DNA from: Tillandsia leiboldiana
Taxonomy: Eukaryota; Streptophyta; Magnoliopsida; Poales; Bromeliaceae
Length of the DNA stretch: 64,000 nucleotides
Reading direction: 5' to 3'
Assembly (NCBI GenBank): GCA_029204045.2
Contig: CM055067.1
Coordinates: 31,074,838 to 31,138,837, forward strand
Both the position numbers and the translations under genes were made by a program. The notes under the pieces were generated by a model. It searched no databases, had not been told where the DNA came from, and worked only from the letters and a program-made list of their open reading frames with translations. The first letter of the stretch is position 1. Each line of letters starts with the position of its first letter. Positions 22,496 through 34,739 of this stretch are shown here, in pieces.

Positions 22496-25270
22496 TGTCA
22501 CGCCCCGGCGTCGAAACTGCGCACCCGGGCTCGCCAACAGATCCGCCGCCCATACGGTGAACCCGTATAGACGAAGCGTCAACCTGCAAAAGATAGATAC
22601 TAAACTATCCAGATATCAGAGCTGAAAATAAACCACTAGAAATAAATAAATTAGTACAAAGTCCTCACCAAAGTACAAGTCACTCAACTCAGAAGGAAAA
22701 GTACAACTCTATGCCTCACTACAAGGTCTCTCAACAAGAAACTCTCAAAATAAAAAGGGTACATCTACTCTCTGGACGACGACTGGTAGGGATCTAGCTC
22801 GCGACTCCCTCACCACGATCAGAAGAAGCAGCAACAGGAGCAGCAGGAACAGGAGTAGAAGTCCCTGTGGGAAAATACACCACGACGGGTGTGAGAACTA
22901 CGTCCCAAGTAGTTCTCAGTGGGTGCCGCCAACAAGCCCAACGGACTGCCCACTAAGTCTACTAGAGGCATAAAGTAACAATATAAAACTGAAATGAAAG
23001 GGCTGGAAAAGTAACTCTACAGCTACTATGCCTCTATCTAGATGCTCAAGAAAAGGAACAGATGAAACATGATGCATCTACTAACACACACAGTAAACTC
23101 ACCAAATCTAAACTGACTGCCTCAAAGGGTCCAGTCAAACCTGCGCCCACCTACTGCCGCAAATCCTCAACAGGACGGGTCTACCGTAGGGTGTCCGTGA
23201 CTGCCGCTAACTGGGCCAGTCAGAGGGACGGCGTCGACAAGTCGCGATAGCAAGTAACAGGCCCAACTCCGGAGTGGCTCTCGAGGGGAGNNNNNNNNNN
23301 NNNNNNNNNNNNNNNNNNNNNNNNNNNNNNNNNNNNNNNNNNNNNNNNNNNNNNNNNNNNNNNNNNNNNNNNNNNNNNNNNNNNNNNNNNCAGTTCCAAT
23401 AACTATAATTTACGAGGTAGAAAGCAAGAGATGACAATACCATCAGATAAACAAGGTAGCAATTCTATTCTAACATGTCTGCACAAGCATTTCACTATCA
23501 TGCAAGATTCTATATCAATAGATTGGAGCACGTCCAAGATCTTTGAAAGCAAGCCCCCCACTGAAGGTGCACAACTGTCCAGGGTCGTACAGCTGAAATA
23601 CCAGGAATCCAAATCTCCTACTCCCAAAAGATCCAGCAACACTCGTAACCCACCTGGGTACAACACAAAGTCCACAAATACACATCAAGTCAGAACTGTC
23701 CATAAAAACATACACAGAATTTCAGTCCCAAAGATGTCCCTTTTCACCTGCTGAAAATGACCAGAAAAATCCAATAAAAATATCACAGCGATCCTCGCGT
23801 CGATATCTTCGAAACGGTACCCTGCACGTCCAAATCCGAGCCCCGTAGCGAGTTACAAATTCTACATTACAGTGCGCAAACACACACTCACAACCACACA
23901 CTGTAAAACTCTGCACAGTAAGAGGGGAAACATATACCTTCGGGCAAGCCTCAAAAATCCCAAAAAAAATACGATGAAATCCTCGCGACGAGTAGATTCC
24001 AAAAGTGTATAGCTCATCTCGATCCGACACTCGGTTTGCGGAGATAAAATTCCGGCAAGGGGCCGCTGCCCAAAAACTCCACCAGAAACAGCGGGCTTAG
24101 AAATGCCTCGAAAACCGTGTCATAAACTCTGAATCCAGCAGATGATCAACACGAAAATCGAAGACGTACCTCTCGTGATTCCAACGCCGCAAAAATCGTC
24201 CCAAAATACTGACGGAGTAGCTCTGTAGACATCTCAGGATCGAACTGCGATGATAACGGGCCTCCGATGAAAGATCGCCACACTGCTTCCGATGCCGAAG
24301 TCGTCGACGCCGCGGCTTCCAAAAAATCCGGGCCTCTGCCAGAAGATGCGCAAGATGAAGATCTCCAACTTTGCTAAGGGCTTGTGGGCAGGGGAGCTCG
24401 GGAAAGGGGGCAAAAGCCCAAGCAAGCCAGCTATTTAAAGGCCAGCCCGAAAATCCACCCTTTTGGCCTTTTTGGCCCAAACTGAGCGCGCGATCTTCCG
24501 GGCTGCTACAGTAACGGGCCCCAGCCCGTTACTGTTCACGCCCGGAAATCCCCCAGCTGCCACTAGCCTCCCAAACAGCAAACAGCTGTTTGGGCCAACC
24601 GCGCTGCGCCACGCGGCCGAAGCGGGTGCCGACACGTGGCGCCCCCGAGCGGGAAGCGCGGGTCAGCGCGCCCACGTCGCCGCCCCCACGTGCGCCCACG
24701 CGCGCCGGTCGGGCACGCATCCCGAGGCACCTGCTACCAGCTGCGTGGACCGCGCGCACAACGCCGCACCAACCCCGAACTGCCACGTGGTCCACCCCCC
24801 GGGTCCACCGTGCACCCGCGCCATCCCGTGGACCGCGCCCACTGCGCCCGCCAACCCGGAGCCGCCACGTGGCCAGCGCCCGGGTGCCCTCCTCCGCGGT
24901 GGACCGCGCGCCTCCGCCGCCGCCAGCCGCCCGCGCTCCTCCGCCCGCCGCCCCCGCCGCCCCGGCGCCTCTCCGGCAGCCGGAACAGTACCCAAGACCT
25001 CGAAATGCGTGTTTTCGCATCCGGACTCCGAAAAATACAATAAATAGCCCGTTTGATCGTTTTCGCGCGCTGAATCCAAATCCGAAGTCCGATTTGCCAA
25101 TTCCACTTCTAAAATTTCTCAAAAATTTCCGATGAAGCAAACTTGATCCGTTTTTCATGCCGGGTCCAATCCTGGGTCCAATATGCGCACAAACACCTCT
25201 ACAACCCAACAGGGGTCTCCAGAAGCCGCAATCCAACAGTATCCAAACGTGGGAATTTTCGGTCCTCACA
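22496..25270 (-). mobile_element. Element B LTR copy 2 (interrupted by assembly gap)
   Basis: The left part (22496-23290) corresponds to the LTR 3' end and the right part (23391-25270) to the rest. By comparison with copy 1, about 1.08 kb is missing where 100 Ns stand. Both parts carry many single-base insertions and deletions, often in homopolymers, relative to copies 1 and 3. At six positions where copies 1 and 3 differ by substitution, the right part has the copy 1 state. Confidence 0.7.
23291..23390. other. Assembly gap of 100 Ns
   Basis: Exactly 100 N, the conventional size for a gap of unknown length. If the tandem is real, about 1.08 kb of LTR is missing. If the flanking contigs overlap, nothing is missing and about 5.1 kb is duplicated. 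Confidence 0.98.
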
Positions 25271-27686
25271 TCCCCTCCACTAAAAGAAAGTTTCGTCCTC
25301 GAAACAAACACGGCTCAAAGGGAGTTCAACGCCAATGGTAAGCATCCAACAACACAGTCTCCAACACCTCAGTCGCTACTCACTCCCCGTGATTGCTCCC
25401 TCACAAATAATAATCAGTACGCATGGCCCGGTTGCGCAATTCTCTCATCACACGAGCCAGAATTCGCAACGGGCGTCCCTCGTACTCCCACACCCCAAAT
25501 CTCAACTAGAGCGAGTCAATCACGGGCGAGGGTCCAACGCAAAACACCTCCGAGCTGAGACGCAGAAAACCTCAGGAACTCCAAAAGCTGGGGACAAGGA
25601 AGAGTAACCGAATTCTTACTCGTCCAAACTACAACGAAGAACGTCACCCACAACCCAACAAGAAAAGGTAAGGGCCCCCACCAGCAGGAAAGTCGTCAAC
25701 CCTAACTCTCTGTTTATAAAAAACAGCTGAAATTAACGAAAAGTCTGAAAATTCCGAAAGACCAGTGCCTTCGCCCCAATCAACAAGAACAGGTTCGGGC
25801 ACGCGTCTCCATTTCTGGAGCAGTCTGTCGAAGCTCTCGTCATGTGTCGAAAATTTCAGTACAAGGCGAGAAAAGGGAGAGAAGTGTTGAAGCCGTTCCT
25901 GCTGTGGCTACAAAACAAAAGCTACGATCTAACCGTGACCCCTAGAACACAACTCTAGTCCTAAACGTCACCTACGCTCAACAGGTAGCACCCAACCCAA
26001 AACCGCTGAAGCCACTGCTGCAGGAAGGATGCCACGGTGACCTGAGAAAAATGATCTCCAGTTGTCCAACTCGCGGGAAGGTCACGTTCTCAATCCACAA
26101 TCAATCCTTGCGCGATACCGCAACCAACTGGTCCGTCCCGTGTGCTCAATCTGAGTCGTGGAGCTGTACCCAACCGTCGACTGCCGGCAAAATTCCAAGT
26201 CTCAACAGCACAAGACATAATCCATAGGCTTCCCCAAGTGCACAATACCACAGGAACCTGTACCTCTAGTGCACGTGGTAACAACTCTACCTCCAGTCCA
26301 GACAGGAAAACCAAAAACACTCTATCTCAGACTGCTGTAAAGAAATCATGCCGGTGACAACCCAATCCGCTGCTGTGGCGCCCTCCAGCCGGGCTGGCAC
26401 CAATTTATCCGCTCGCTGACAGTGGTCGTCGCTCAGTTTCCTGAAAATCAAGGACTATCCAAATAGGGAGCACGACCTCCGCCTCTACTCACACAGGGGT
26501 GACAAATGCGGTCCTCCGCAGATAGCCAATCCATGCTACCGCCGCGCCACTCTGACGTAGATGCTGATGCTGCTATCGGGACCCGCCCAAACTCTGGCAT
26601 CTCGGGGACCCGTTATCCAGGAAAGAAATCAGAAATGTCTCTGCCGTCCGATCTGTCCCCCATCACTCGGCGCGAAGCACCAAAATCCAGAACTCCGCCT
26701 CTGGTGGCAGATCCCTATCCAAAGGAACTGCAGCGCCACGCTCCACACACCACGCCTATTCTATCGTAGCGTCAATAATCCAAAACGGATGGACCACTAA
26801 ACAGAAAGGTATCCTGGTGCAAACCATTCCCAGTCAAACATATCCTATGCGCCTCGTCCCTCGAAACCTGGAGTGTGCAGTTCAACAACTGTATAAACTC
26901 CCTAGCACAGGGAGGCTCTCAGATAGTCTCTCCATCACCACCAACCCCAATTCTGCTACAAAGGCTCCAACTCAAACCTATGAATCGGGATGGTTCAGAC
27001 TGCCGGGACTGGCTCCATCGATCAATGACGTCCCGAAGCTCAGCTACTATCCACTATCCACCCTGCCTCGGTGCCTCGGCACTGCTCGTCGGCACGGAGG
27101 GGGCTGCTCGCTCCGTCGGCGCCACTGGTACAACTGAAAATACCACTGCATAGGAAGAGAGTACTGGAGGACACTCAAGCGGTACTGCAACTAGCTGTGC
27201 TCTCTGCTCCAACAAGCGCATCGAACGTTCCATGGCCTCCTTCTGGCATCGGACAGCCTCCGACATCTGTGCCATCTGGATCCATAACTTTTGGGTCTCG
27301 CTCTGCTCTGATAGCTCTGCCTCCCGCTGCTCGGGTTACTAATCAGATGCGGAAAGTGCCCTCTTCGCTACACGACGTCTCAGGGGCATCGTAGGTCCAC
27401 TGCACAATAACAAACATCAGGACACAACAACCATACGACCCAATCCAGCGAAAGTCTAAGACATGTTATCAATTCCACAGCATTATGTTGTCTGCAGCCA
27501 ACATAATCGCTTAGGAGCATAAACATGCCAATCACTCATCCCGTCTCTTGGGAGAGGTACAAAACTCGATCAGGACTCTCGCTAAAAGTCACGACTCTCA
27601 CGTAGTCCATCCTAATGTCCAACCACAAGCCTAGGGTTTCTAAGTCCTCGATGACCTACAACCTAGGCTCTGATACCACTCTAATC
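25271..27686 (-). mobile_element. Element B interior copy 2
   Basis: Same content and order as copy 1: polypurine tract from 25271, inverted repeat 25290-25305, gag relic about 27054-27394, leader hairpin 27482-27507 and primer site 27666-27678. The differences I spotted against copy 1 are mostly one-base indels, which is the signature of sequencing noise rather than divergence. Confidence 0.75.
27054..27394 (-). pseudogene. gag: Element B gag N-terminal relic, copy 2
   Basis: Counterpart of the relic at 21868-22228. One frame begins within MAQMSEAVRCQKEAMERS and continues through the same coiled-coil-like and proline/valine-rich segments before ending, with no capsid core after it. Frame breaks differ slightly from copy 1 because of indels. 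Confidence 0.4.
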
Positions 27687-30600
27687 TGTCACGCCCCGGC
27701 GTCGAAACTGCGACCCGGGCTCGCCAACAGATCCGCCGCCCATACGGTGAACCCCGTATAGACGAAGCGTCAACCTGCAAAAGATAGATACTAAACTATC
27801 CAGATATCAGAGCTGAAAATAACCACTAGAAATAAATAAATTAGTACAAAGTCCTCACCAAAGTACAAGTCACTCAACTCAGAAGGAAAAGTACAACTCT
27901 ATGCCTCACTACAAGGTCTCTCAACAAGAAACTCTCAAATAAAAGGGTACATCTACTCTCTGGACGACGACTGGTAGGGATCTAGCTCGCGACTTCCCTC
28001 ACCACGATCAGAAGAAGCAGCAACAGGAGCAGCAGGAACAGTAGTAGAAGTCCCTGTGGGAAAATACACCACGACGGGTGTGAGAACTACGTCCCAAGTA
28101 GTTCTCAGTGGGTGCCCGCCAACAAGCCCAACGGACTGCCCACTAAGTCTACTAGAGGCATAAAGTAACAATATAAAACTGAAATGAAAGGGCTGGAAAA
28201 GTAACTCTACAGCTACTATGCCTCTATCTAGATGCTCAAGAAAAGGAACAGATGAAACATGATGCATCTACTAACACACACAGTAAACTCACCAAATCTA
28301 AACTGACTGCCTCAAAGGGTCCAGTCAAACCTGCGCCCACCTACTGCCGCAAATCCTCAACAGGACGGGTCTACCGTAGGGTGTCCGTGACTGCCGCTAA
28401 CTGGGCCAGTCAGAGGGACGGCGTCGACAAGTCGCGATAGCAAGTAACAGGCCCAACTCCGGAGTGGCTCTCGAGGGGAGCGACCCCACCGAGGAAAGTA
28501 TCCGCGTAACTCTGTCGAGCTCAAATATGGCTCATGCAGGCTATAGTCCAAACCACGATCAACAAGATCGACCAACAACACCAACTCTCAACCACAAGCT
28601 GGAAGTCACACAGCTGGGGCCACCGTCCACCAGACGGCTCCCACAACAGAACACTAAACTCTCCAGAAAAACCGACACCATAAGGGTTCGGAAACCCGAT
28701 AGACCGGCGCTAAGAACCCTATCAAACAAGAACAGACTCTAGGCTCCGACTATCGAAGTTCCCGATCCCTTATAGTTCGGGAAAGCAATAATCACAGAAC
28801 AACTCGCAGAAGACACCAACAGGGCCCGAAAGTCCCGGGAGACCTACCCCTACAACCCTATCAAACAAGAACAGGTTCCAGGCTCGGCCCCCATGGCTTT
28901 CGTCCCGACAGAGGAACGACCCCTAGAACCCAGACCACTCGAATCCTTTCGAGTGGGGAGATTTACCGGAAAAAGGTGACATTTGTTATTGAAAACTAAT
29001 TTGATCTGGAAGAAATCCATATTTATGATTTTAGTTCTTTTTAGAAAAACAGTTAGAAAACAAGTGTTTTACCCAAACCCCGAAGGGCTGATGCCTTTGT
29101 CCAATCAAACAAGAACAGACTCCAGCGGCCCTTCGATGTTTGGAAGAAAACATTGGTAGACTAAAATCATGTATATGTTGAAAAGGGTTCTGGGTTCTAG
29201 GTCCGGCTAACACTAGTAAACTACTGCCACTAACACAGTGGCGACGACCCAAACAGGGGAAAAAACAAGATCTCTCGGGTCCACCGTTTACCCCAAACGG
29301 TTCCCGATCCATACAAGCGAACCACTACATCTACCAGACTCCACTCTGCTCCCAAGCACGAGTGCAATGCATCCCACACTAAAAGATAACTCCTGACCAC
29401 TCGGCCCACTACCCGGGCGAGGAAGAACACTATGTCCAGGAAAGTAGAAGTGTGGATGTCTAAAGCAGAAATAAGCCTAGCCCAAGTGAGGGTTTTCTAC
29501 TAGTCTGGTTACACATGCAACATATGACGGGGTGCTAGGTCCAGTTCCAATAACTATAATTTACAGATGGTAGAAAGCAAGAAGATGACAATACCATCAG
29601 ATAAAACAAGGAATAGCAATTCCTACATTCTAACATGCTGCACAAGCATTTCACTATCATGCAAGATTCTATATCAATAGAATTAGAGCACAGTCCATAG
29701 ATCTTGAAAGCAAGCCACCCACCTGAAGGTGCACAACTGTCCAGGGTCGTACAGCTGAAAATACCAGGAAATCCAAATCTCCTACTCCCAAAAGATCCAG
29801 CAACACTCGTAACCCACCTGGGTACAACACAAAGTCCACAAATACACATCAAGTCCAGAACTGTCCATAAAAACATACACAGAATTTCAGTCCCAAAGAT
29901 GTCCCTTTTTCACCTGCTGAAAATGACCATAAAAATCCAATAAAAATATCACAGCGATCCTCGCGTCGATATCTTCGAAAAGGTACCCTGCACGTCCAAA
30001 TCCGAGCCCCGTAGGCCGAGTTACAAATTCTACAGTACAGGTGCGCAAACACTCACAACCACACAACTGTAAAACTCTGCACAGTAAGAGGGGAAACAGT
30101 ATACCTTCGGGAAAGCCTCATAAAAATCCCAAAAAAAATACGATGATAATCCTCGCGACGAGTAGATCCAAAAAGTGTATAGGCTCATCTCGATCCGACA
30201 CTCGGTTGCGGAGATAAAATTCCGGCAAGGGGCCGCTGTCCAAAAACTCCACCAGAAAACAGCGGCTTAGAAATGCCTTGAAAACCGTGTCATAAACTCT
30301 GAATCCAGCAAGATGATCAACACGAAAATCGAAGACGTACCTCTCGTGATTCCAACGCCGCAAAAATCGTCCAAAAATACTGACGGAGTAGCTCTGTAGA
30401 CATCTCAGATCGAACTGCGACGATAACGGGCCTCCGATGAAAGATCGCCACACTGCGTTCCGATGCCGAAGTCGTCGACGCCGCGGCTTCCAAAAAATCC
30501 GGGCCTCTGCCAGAAGATGCGCAAGATGAAGATCTCCAACTTTGCTAAAGGGGCTGTGGGCAGGGGAGCTCGGGAAAGGGGGCAAAAAGCCCAAGCAAGC

Positions 30601-31444
30601 CAGCTATTTAAAGGCCCAGCCCGAAAATCCACCCTTTTGGCCTTTTTGGCCCAAAGCTGAGCGCCCGAATCTTCCGGGCTGCTACAGTAACGGGCCCAGC
30701 CCGTTACTGTTCACGCCCGGAAATCCCCCAGGCTGCCACGTAGCCTCCCAAACAGCAAACAGCTGTTTGGGCCAACCGCGCTGCGCCACGCGGCCGAAGC
30801 GGGTGCCGACACGTGGCGCCCCCGAGCGGGAAGCGCGGGTCAGCGCGCCCACGTCGCGCCCCACGTGCGCCCACGCGCGCCGGTCGGGCACGCATCCCGA
30901 GGCACCTGCTACCAGCTGCGTGGACCGCGCGCACAACGCCGCACCAACCCCGAACTGCCACGTGTCCACCCCCGGGTCCACCGTGCACCCGCGCCATCCC
31001 GTGGACCGCGCCCACTGCGCCCGCCAACCGGGAGGCGCCACGTGGCCAGCGCCCGGGTGCACGCCTCCGCGGTGGACCGCGCGCCTCCGCCGCCGCCAGC
31101 CGCCGCGCTCCGCCGCCCGCCGCCGCCGCCGGCGCCTCTCCGGCAGCCGGAACAGTACCCAAGACCTCGAAATGCGTGTTTTCGCATCCGGACTCCGAAA
31201 AATACAAGTAAATAGCCCGTTTCGATCGTTTTCGCGCGCTGAATCCAAATCCGAAGTCCGATTTGCCAAATTCCACTTCTAAAATTTCTCAAAAATTTCC
31301 GGGAAAGCAAACTTGATCCGTTTTTCATGCCGGGTCCAATCCTTGGGTCCAATATGCGCACAAACACCTCTACCACCCAACAGGGGTCTCCAGAAGCCGC
31401 AGATCCAACAGTAATCCAAACGTGTGAATTTTCGGGTCCTCACA
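27687..31444 (-). mobile_element. Element B LTR copy 3 (5' LTR), 3,758 bp
   Basis: Next to the primer-binding site, therefore the 5' LTR. Its termini equal those of copy 1, and by eye I found about 20 differences from copy 1, some of them possible sequencing errors. Octamer AGGTGGGT (minus) at 29717-29724, conserved block at 29959-30030, inverted repeat at 30684-30710 and TTTTGCAG (minus) at 27775-27782. It is followed by the ACAAC duplication and the interior of element A. Confidence 0.85.
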
Positions 31445-31453
31445 ACAACCCCT

Positions 31454-31732
31454 TTATCGATCATAATCAATAACTATACCATCAGCTCTCAGTTGTGCTG
31501 GTGCCATCCAATAAGGTGCCTTCAATATCGACGCGGTTCCCATAACCACGTTAATAACAATCTCAATCTCCTTGCCCGGCGGCATCGTCATCAACTCAGG
31601 TGGACTCATATCCGAGAACTCGCGGGCACTAAGGACACCCTTGAGTCTCGGGGCCGCCGTAGGCACCTCTACCACAGTCACTAACTGGGCAATGCATCCT
31701 TGGCTCATCATCTGCCTAACTCTTGTTGACAC
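31454..31732 (-). pseudogene. pol: Element A pol relic (linker between protease and RT)
   Basis: The minus-strand frame contains segments equivalent to the protease-RT linker of gypsy pol: a degraded form of the DIPVVRDFPDVFP / LPPEREV region (here PPELMTMPPGKEIEIVINVV) and GTASILKAPYWMAPAQL, matching GTRPITKAPYRMAFAEL of element E. It stops where RT should begin. After element B, at 16325 and below, no RT follows, so A probably lacked RT before B arrived. Confidence 0.65.
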
Positions 31733-32719
31733 GCTGTCACTGCAACCAGTGCACTCTACTAACCCCTGTAAACAAACTCGTCCTGTCCAACTCGCCGAAG
31801 TTCACAGTCCTCTTACCACAATCAAAAATTGCAAGATGCCACACCGACCAATCCAATACACCAAGTCGCAAATCCTGGGTTGCCATAAGACCAGCTATTC
31901 TACGGGTATAATCCACGGCCTAACTGCATTGGACATATTCCACAAACCTCCTCCACGTGCACAACCTAATCAAGAATCTATACCTCAAGTGCACGTGGTA
32001 GCAACTCTACCTCTATTCCATGCAAGGATGCACCACGTTCTAACTCAGATAGCTGTAAAGGAAATCATACCTGCGATGACACATCCCACTGATGGGACGC
32101 CCTCCAACCAGGTTGTACAGACTCAACCGCTCGGTGCTGGTGGTCGCGGCACAGTCAGCCTCGACATCGTGGCCCTATCCGCCTAGAAATATCCTAACTA
32201 TCCCCAAAGAAAGCACCATCTCTGCCTCCACTCATAATGCGGCAATGACTGCAGCCCATCGTGATTCCGTTGCGCCACTCTGATACTGATACTGATGCTG
32301 CCGTCGGGGTCCACCCGACCTCTGGCGCCTCTAAAGACCTCGACCCCAAAGAAGGAATCAAGAAGGCCTCTGCCTACTAATCTATTCTCCATCATCTGGC
32401 ACCGGGTGCCTCCATCTGTCCAAAGGAACTACAACGCTATGCTCCATCGGGGCATCAAAAAACTGAAGTCAGAGGGACCGAATGAGCCAAAAAGGTATCC
32501 TAATGTCATCCTAACCCGGCACACACATCCCATGCGCCTCGTCCCTCATAACGTGGAGCGTGCAGTTCATCAACTGCGTAAACCCTCTGGCATAAAAAGG
32601 CTCTCAAATAGTCTGTACATCACCACCAACCACGACTCTGCCTCCAAAGGCTCCAAACTCAATCCTACGAGTCGGGATAGGTCAAACAGCCAAAGCTGAC
32701 TCAGTCGATCAATGATGTC

Positions 32720-32940
32720 TCACTGCTCATCTGCTATCAACTGTCCACCCCACCTCGATGCCCCCGCACTAGAAGTCGGCACAGAGGGGGCCGCTCGCTC
32801 AACCGGCGCCACTGAGATCGTAGCCACCAGGGATACTACGAAGGGGTTGGTCTCGACGAAAAGCACTGTCGAAGGTGCCCACTGCTCCAACAACTGTATC
32901 ATCCTATCCAGCTACTCTCTCCGCCGCTGATGTGCCACTG
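32720..32940 (-). pseudogene. gag: Element A gag N-terminal relic
   Basis: The segment is homologous to the element B gag relic: both contain a proline/valine-rich stretch ending in a variant of VPTSSAxAxRxGG (residues near 32750-32800). Stops and frame changes prevent a continuous product. Confidence 0.4.
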
Positions 32941-33338
32941 TCAATCCTGTCATCTGGGTCCAGAGCCCTCTGACCTCAATCTGGGTATCCGGCCCGAAAC
33001 TGCCTATCCTGGCCCAAAAGCTGCAATGGGGTGCACCCGGATCAGACTCTGCGTCAGGGAGACACCGCTCACCACGACGAACCACACAACAAAACACACA
33101 ACAAGCACATGACCCAATCCAGCGAAAGTCTAGAACATGTCACCCATTCCATGGCATTATGTTGTCTGCAGCCAACATAATCGCCTAGGAGGAAAAACAT
33201 GCTAATCACTCATCCCATCCCTTGGGAGAGGTATAAAACTCAATCAGGACTCTCGCTATAAGTCACGACTCTCACGTAGTCATCCTAAGGTCCAACCACA
33301 AGCCTAGGGTTTCTATGTCCATAATGACCTACATCCTA

Positions 33339-33351
33339 GGCTCTGATACCA
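33339..33351 (-). other. Primer-binding site of element A
   Basis: The minus strand reads TGGTATCAGAGCC, complementary to initiator-Met tRNA, 8 nt inside the LTR edge at 33360. The leader hairpin lies about 158 nt downstream in RNA sense, the same spacing as in B and C'. Confidence 0.8.
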
Positions 33352-34739
33352 CTCTAATCTGTCACGCCCCGGGGTCGAAACTACGACCCGGGCTCGCCAA
33401 CAGATCCGCCACCTATGCGAAACCCCGCACAGGCGAAGCGTCCAACCTGCAAAAGTATCATCTAACAACTAAATGGATATCAGAGCTGAAGAAAAACTGC
33501 TGTAATAAAAGTCTAAATCACTATACAACTGAAAAATAAAGTACAATATCCATCTCCCATAAATAATGATACAATAATCCGGTCCACCGAAACTGTAATA
33601 CAAGTAAAAGCCACCTATACAACATCTATAAATCCAAAAAGGGAGAGAAACTGAAATAATAAAATACAACTGGGTACAGTGAAACCCACAATCCGGGTTG
33701 GTACATCTATCCCGCTGTAGAAATCAACACTGGTAGGGATCTATCTAGCGACTCCCTCGCCTCGAACCGTCAACCGAAAGATCCGCAACTCCCGCAGCAG
33801 ACACTGCAAAACAAAGGGAGGAAAGGGGAAAAACAATAATGGGGGTGAGAACCACTAGTAAAACCAGTAGCCTCCCCCGTGGGTAAAGCCTCAAACCCCG
33901 ACATACCCACTAAGTCTACCAGAGGCAAGAGAAGGAATAAGAGAGGTGGTAAGCCATAAACAGAAATACTGATAAGAGGAAGCTACCACTAGTATGCCTC
34001 TAAATGTCGTGCTAAGAAGTATAGCTAAATGTATGCATCAGTAAATAAATGCCTGCCTGAATAAACCCAATCTGACCACCAGTAAACACTGGTACTGCCT
34101 GCTCTGCTGTCGAACTCAAGAACCCAGTAGCTGATCTGCACACGGCTCAATCCCAATATAACCAATTGACCGGCACACGTCTCAGCCCTAAGCCTACTCC
34201 GGAGTGGCACTCGAGGGGAGCGACCCACACGAGTAAAGTAACCATATCGCAAGTATCTCGCTACCGCAGGACTGGATCATGACTCTGATCAAGTGGGAAA
34301 ATCCATCCACTAAAGAAAGCCCGATCCCCCCAATCTGATGCAACTGTAAATACCCTGTCGGCCGCCCAAAGTCCGCGGTCGCCGCAATACCCTGCCCTCT
34401 AGCCAGCCTGTCCCAGATCCCAAGAATCTGTCTACACTATCCCAAAACCCCCTACTCGCGCACGAGCTACAAATACCCTGAGCCTAGTATGAAAGGAGAG
34501 AAGCAGGAAACATGGTTTCTCCTAAGTCAAGTCCAACATGATAGTGTAGCAGAAAAAGGTGGCCTATCTAGATGTCCATATAAGCATGCAAGTGTCCTCA
34601 TGTAGAATAAAAGAAAGGCATCTAACAGTGTTCTTACACCCATTAGAGCATGATATCCCAGTAATAATCAATCGCATAGGAGGTTAAATGCTAATATGTC
34701 ATAAACCATGTTTATACAAGCATGCAAGTTTTCTCATTT

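Larger units (their letters stand above)
16326..31444 (-). mobile_element. Element B: non-autonomous gypsy-type element, apparently LTR-interior-LTR-interior-LTR
   Basis: Three minus-strand LTRs (16326-20083, 22496-25270, 27687-31444) alternate with two copies of one 2.4-kb interior (20084-22495, 25271-27686). The outer LTRs are both exactly 3,758 bp and nearly identical, implying a young insertion. The interior has a primer site, leader hairpin, gag N-terminal relic and polypurine tract, but no RT or integrase. A 100-N gap lies in the middle LTR. The tandem form may be an assembly artefact; the simple element would be LTR-interior-LTR of about 9.9 kb. Confidence 0.85.
31445..33359 (-). mobile_element. 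Element A interior, 5' part, with leader hairpin and primer site
   Basis: In element sense: primer-binding site (33339-33351), leader hairpin (33156-33181), gag N-terminal relic (about 32720-32940), a long stretch without clear protein, and a short pol relic (31454-31732) that element B interrupts. The plus-strand frame 31572-32186 is the antisense shadow of this region. Confidence 0.75.

Noticed and set aside
22496..25270. Middle LTR of element B as a separate solo LTR insertion
   Set aside because: No target-site duplication around it and it is joined on both sides to B interior sequence in register.
30542..31282. 246-codon plus-strand frame and the 190-195-codon minus-strand frames in element B LTR
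   Set aside because: Located in GC-rich U3 with G-boxes; differing lengths in the three LTR copies caused by single-base changes; no domain.
31572..32186. 204-codon plus-strand frame in element A
   Set aside because: It is antisense to the pol relic at 31454-31732, which has recognisable gypsy motifs on the minus strand.
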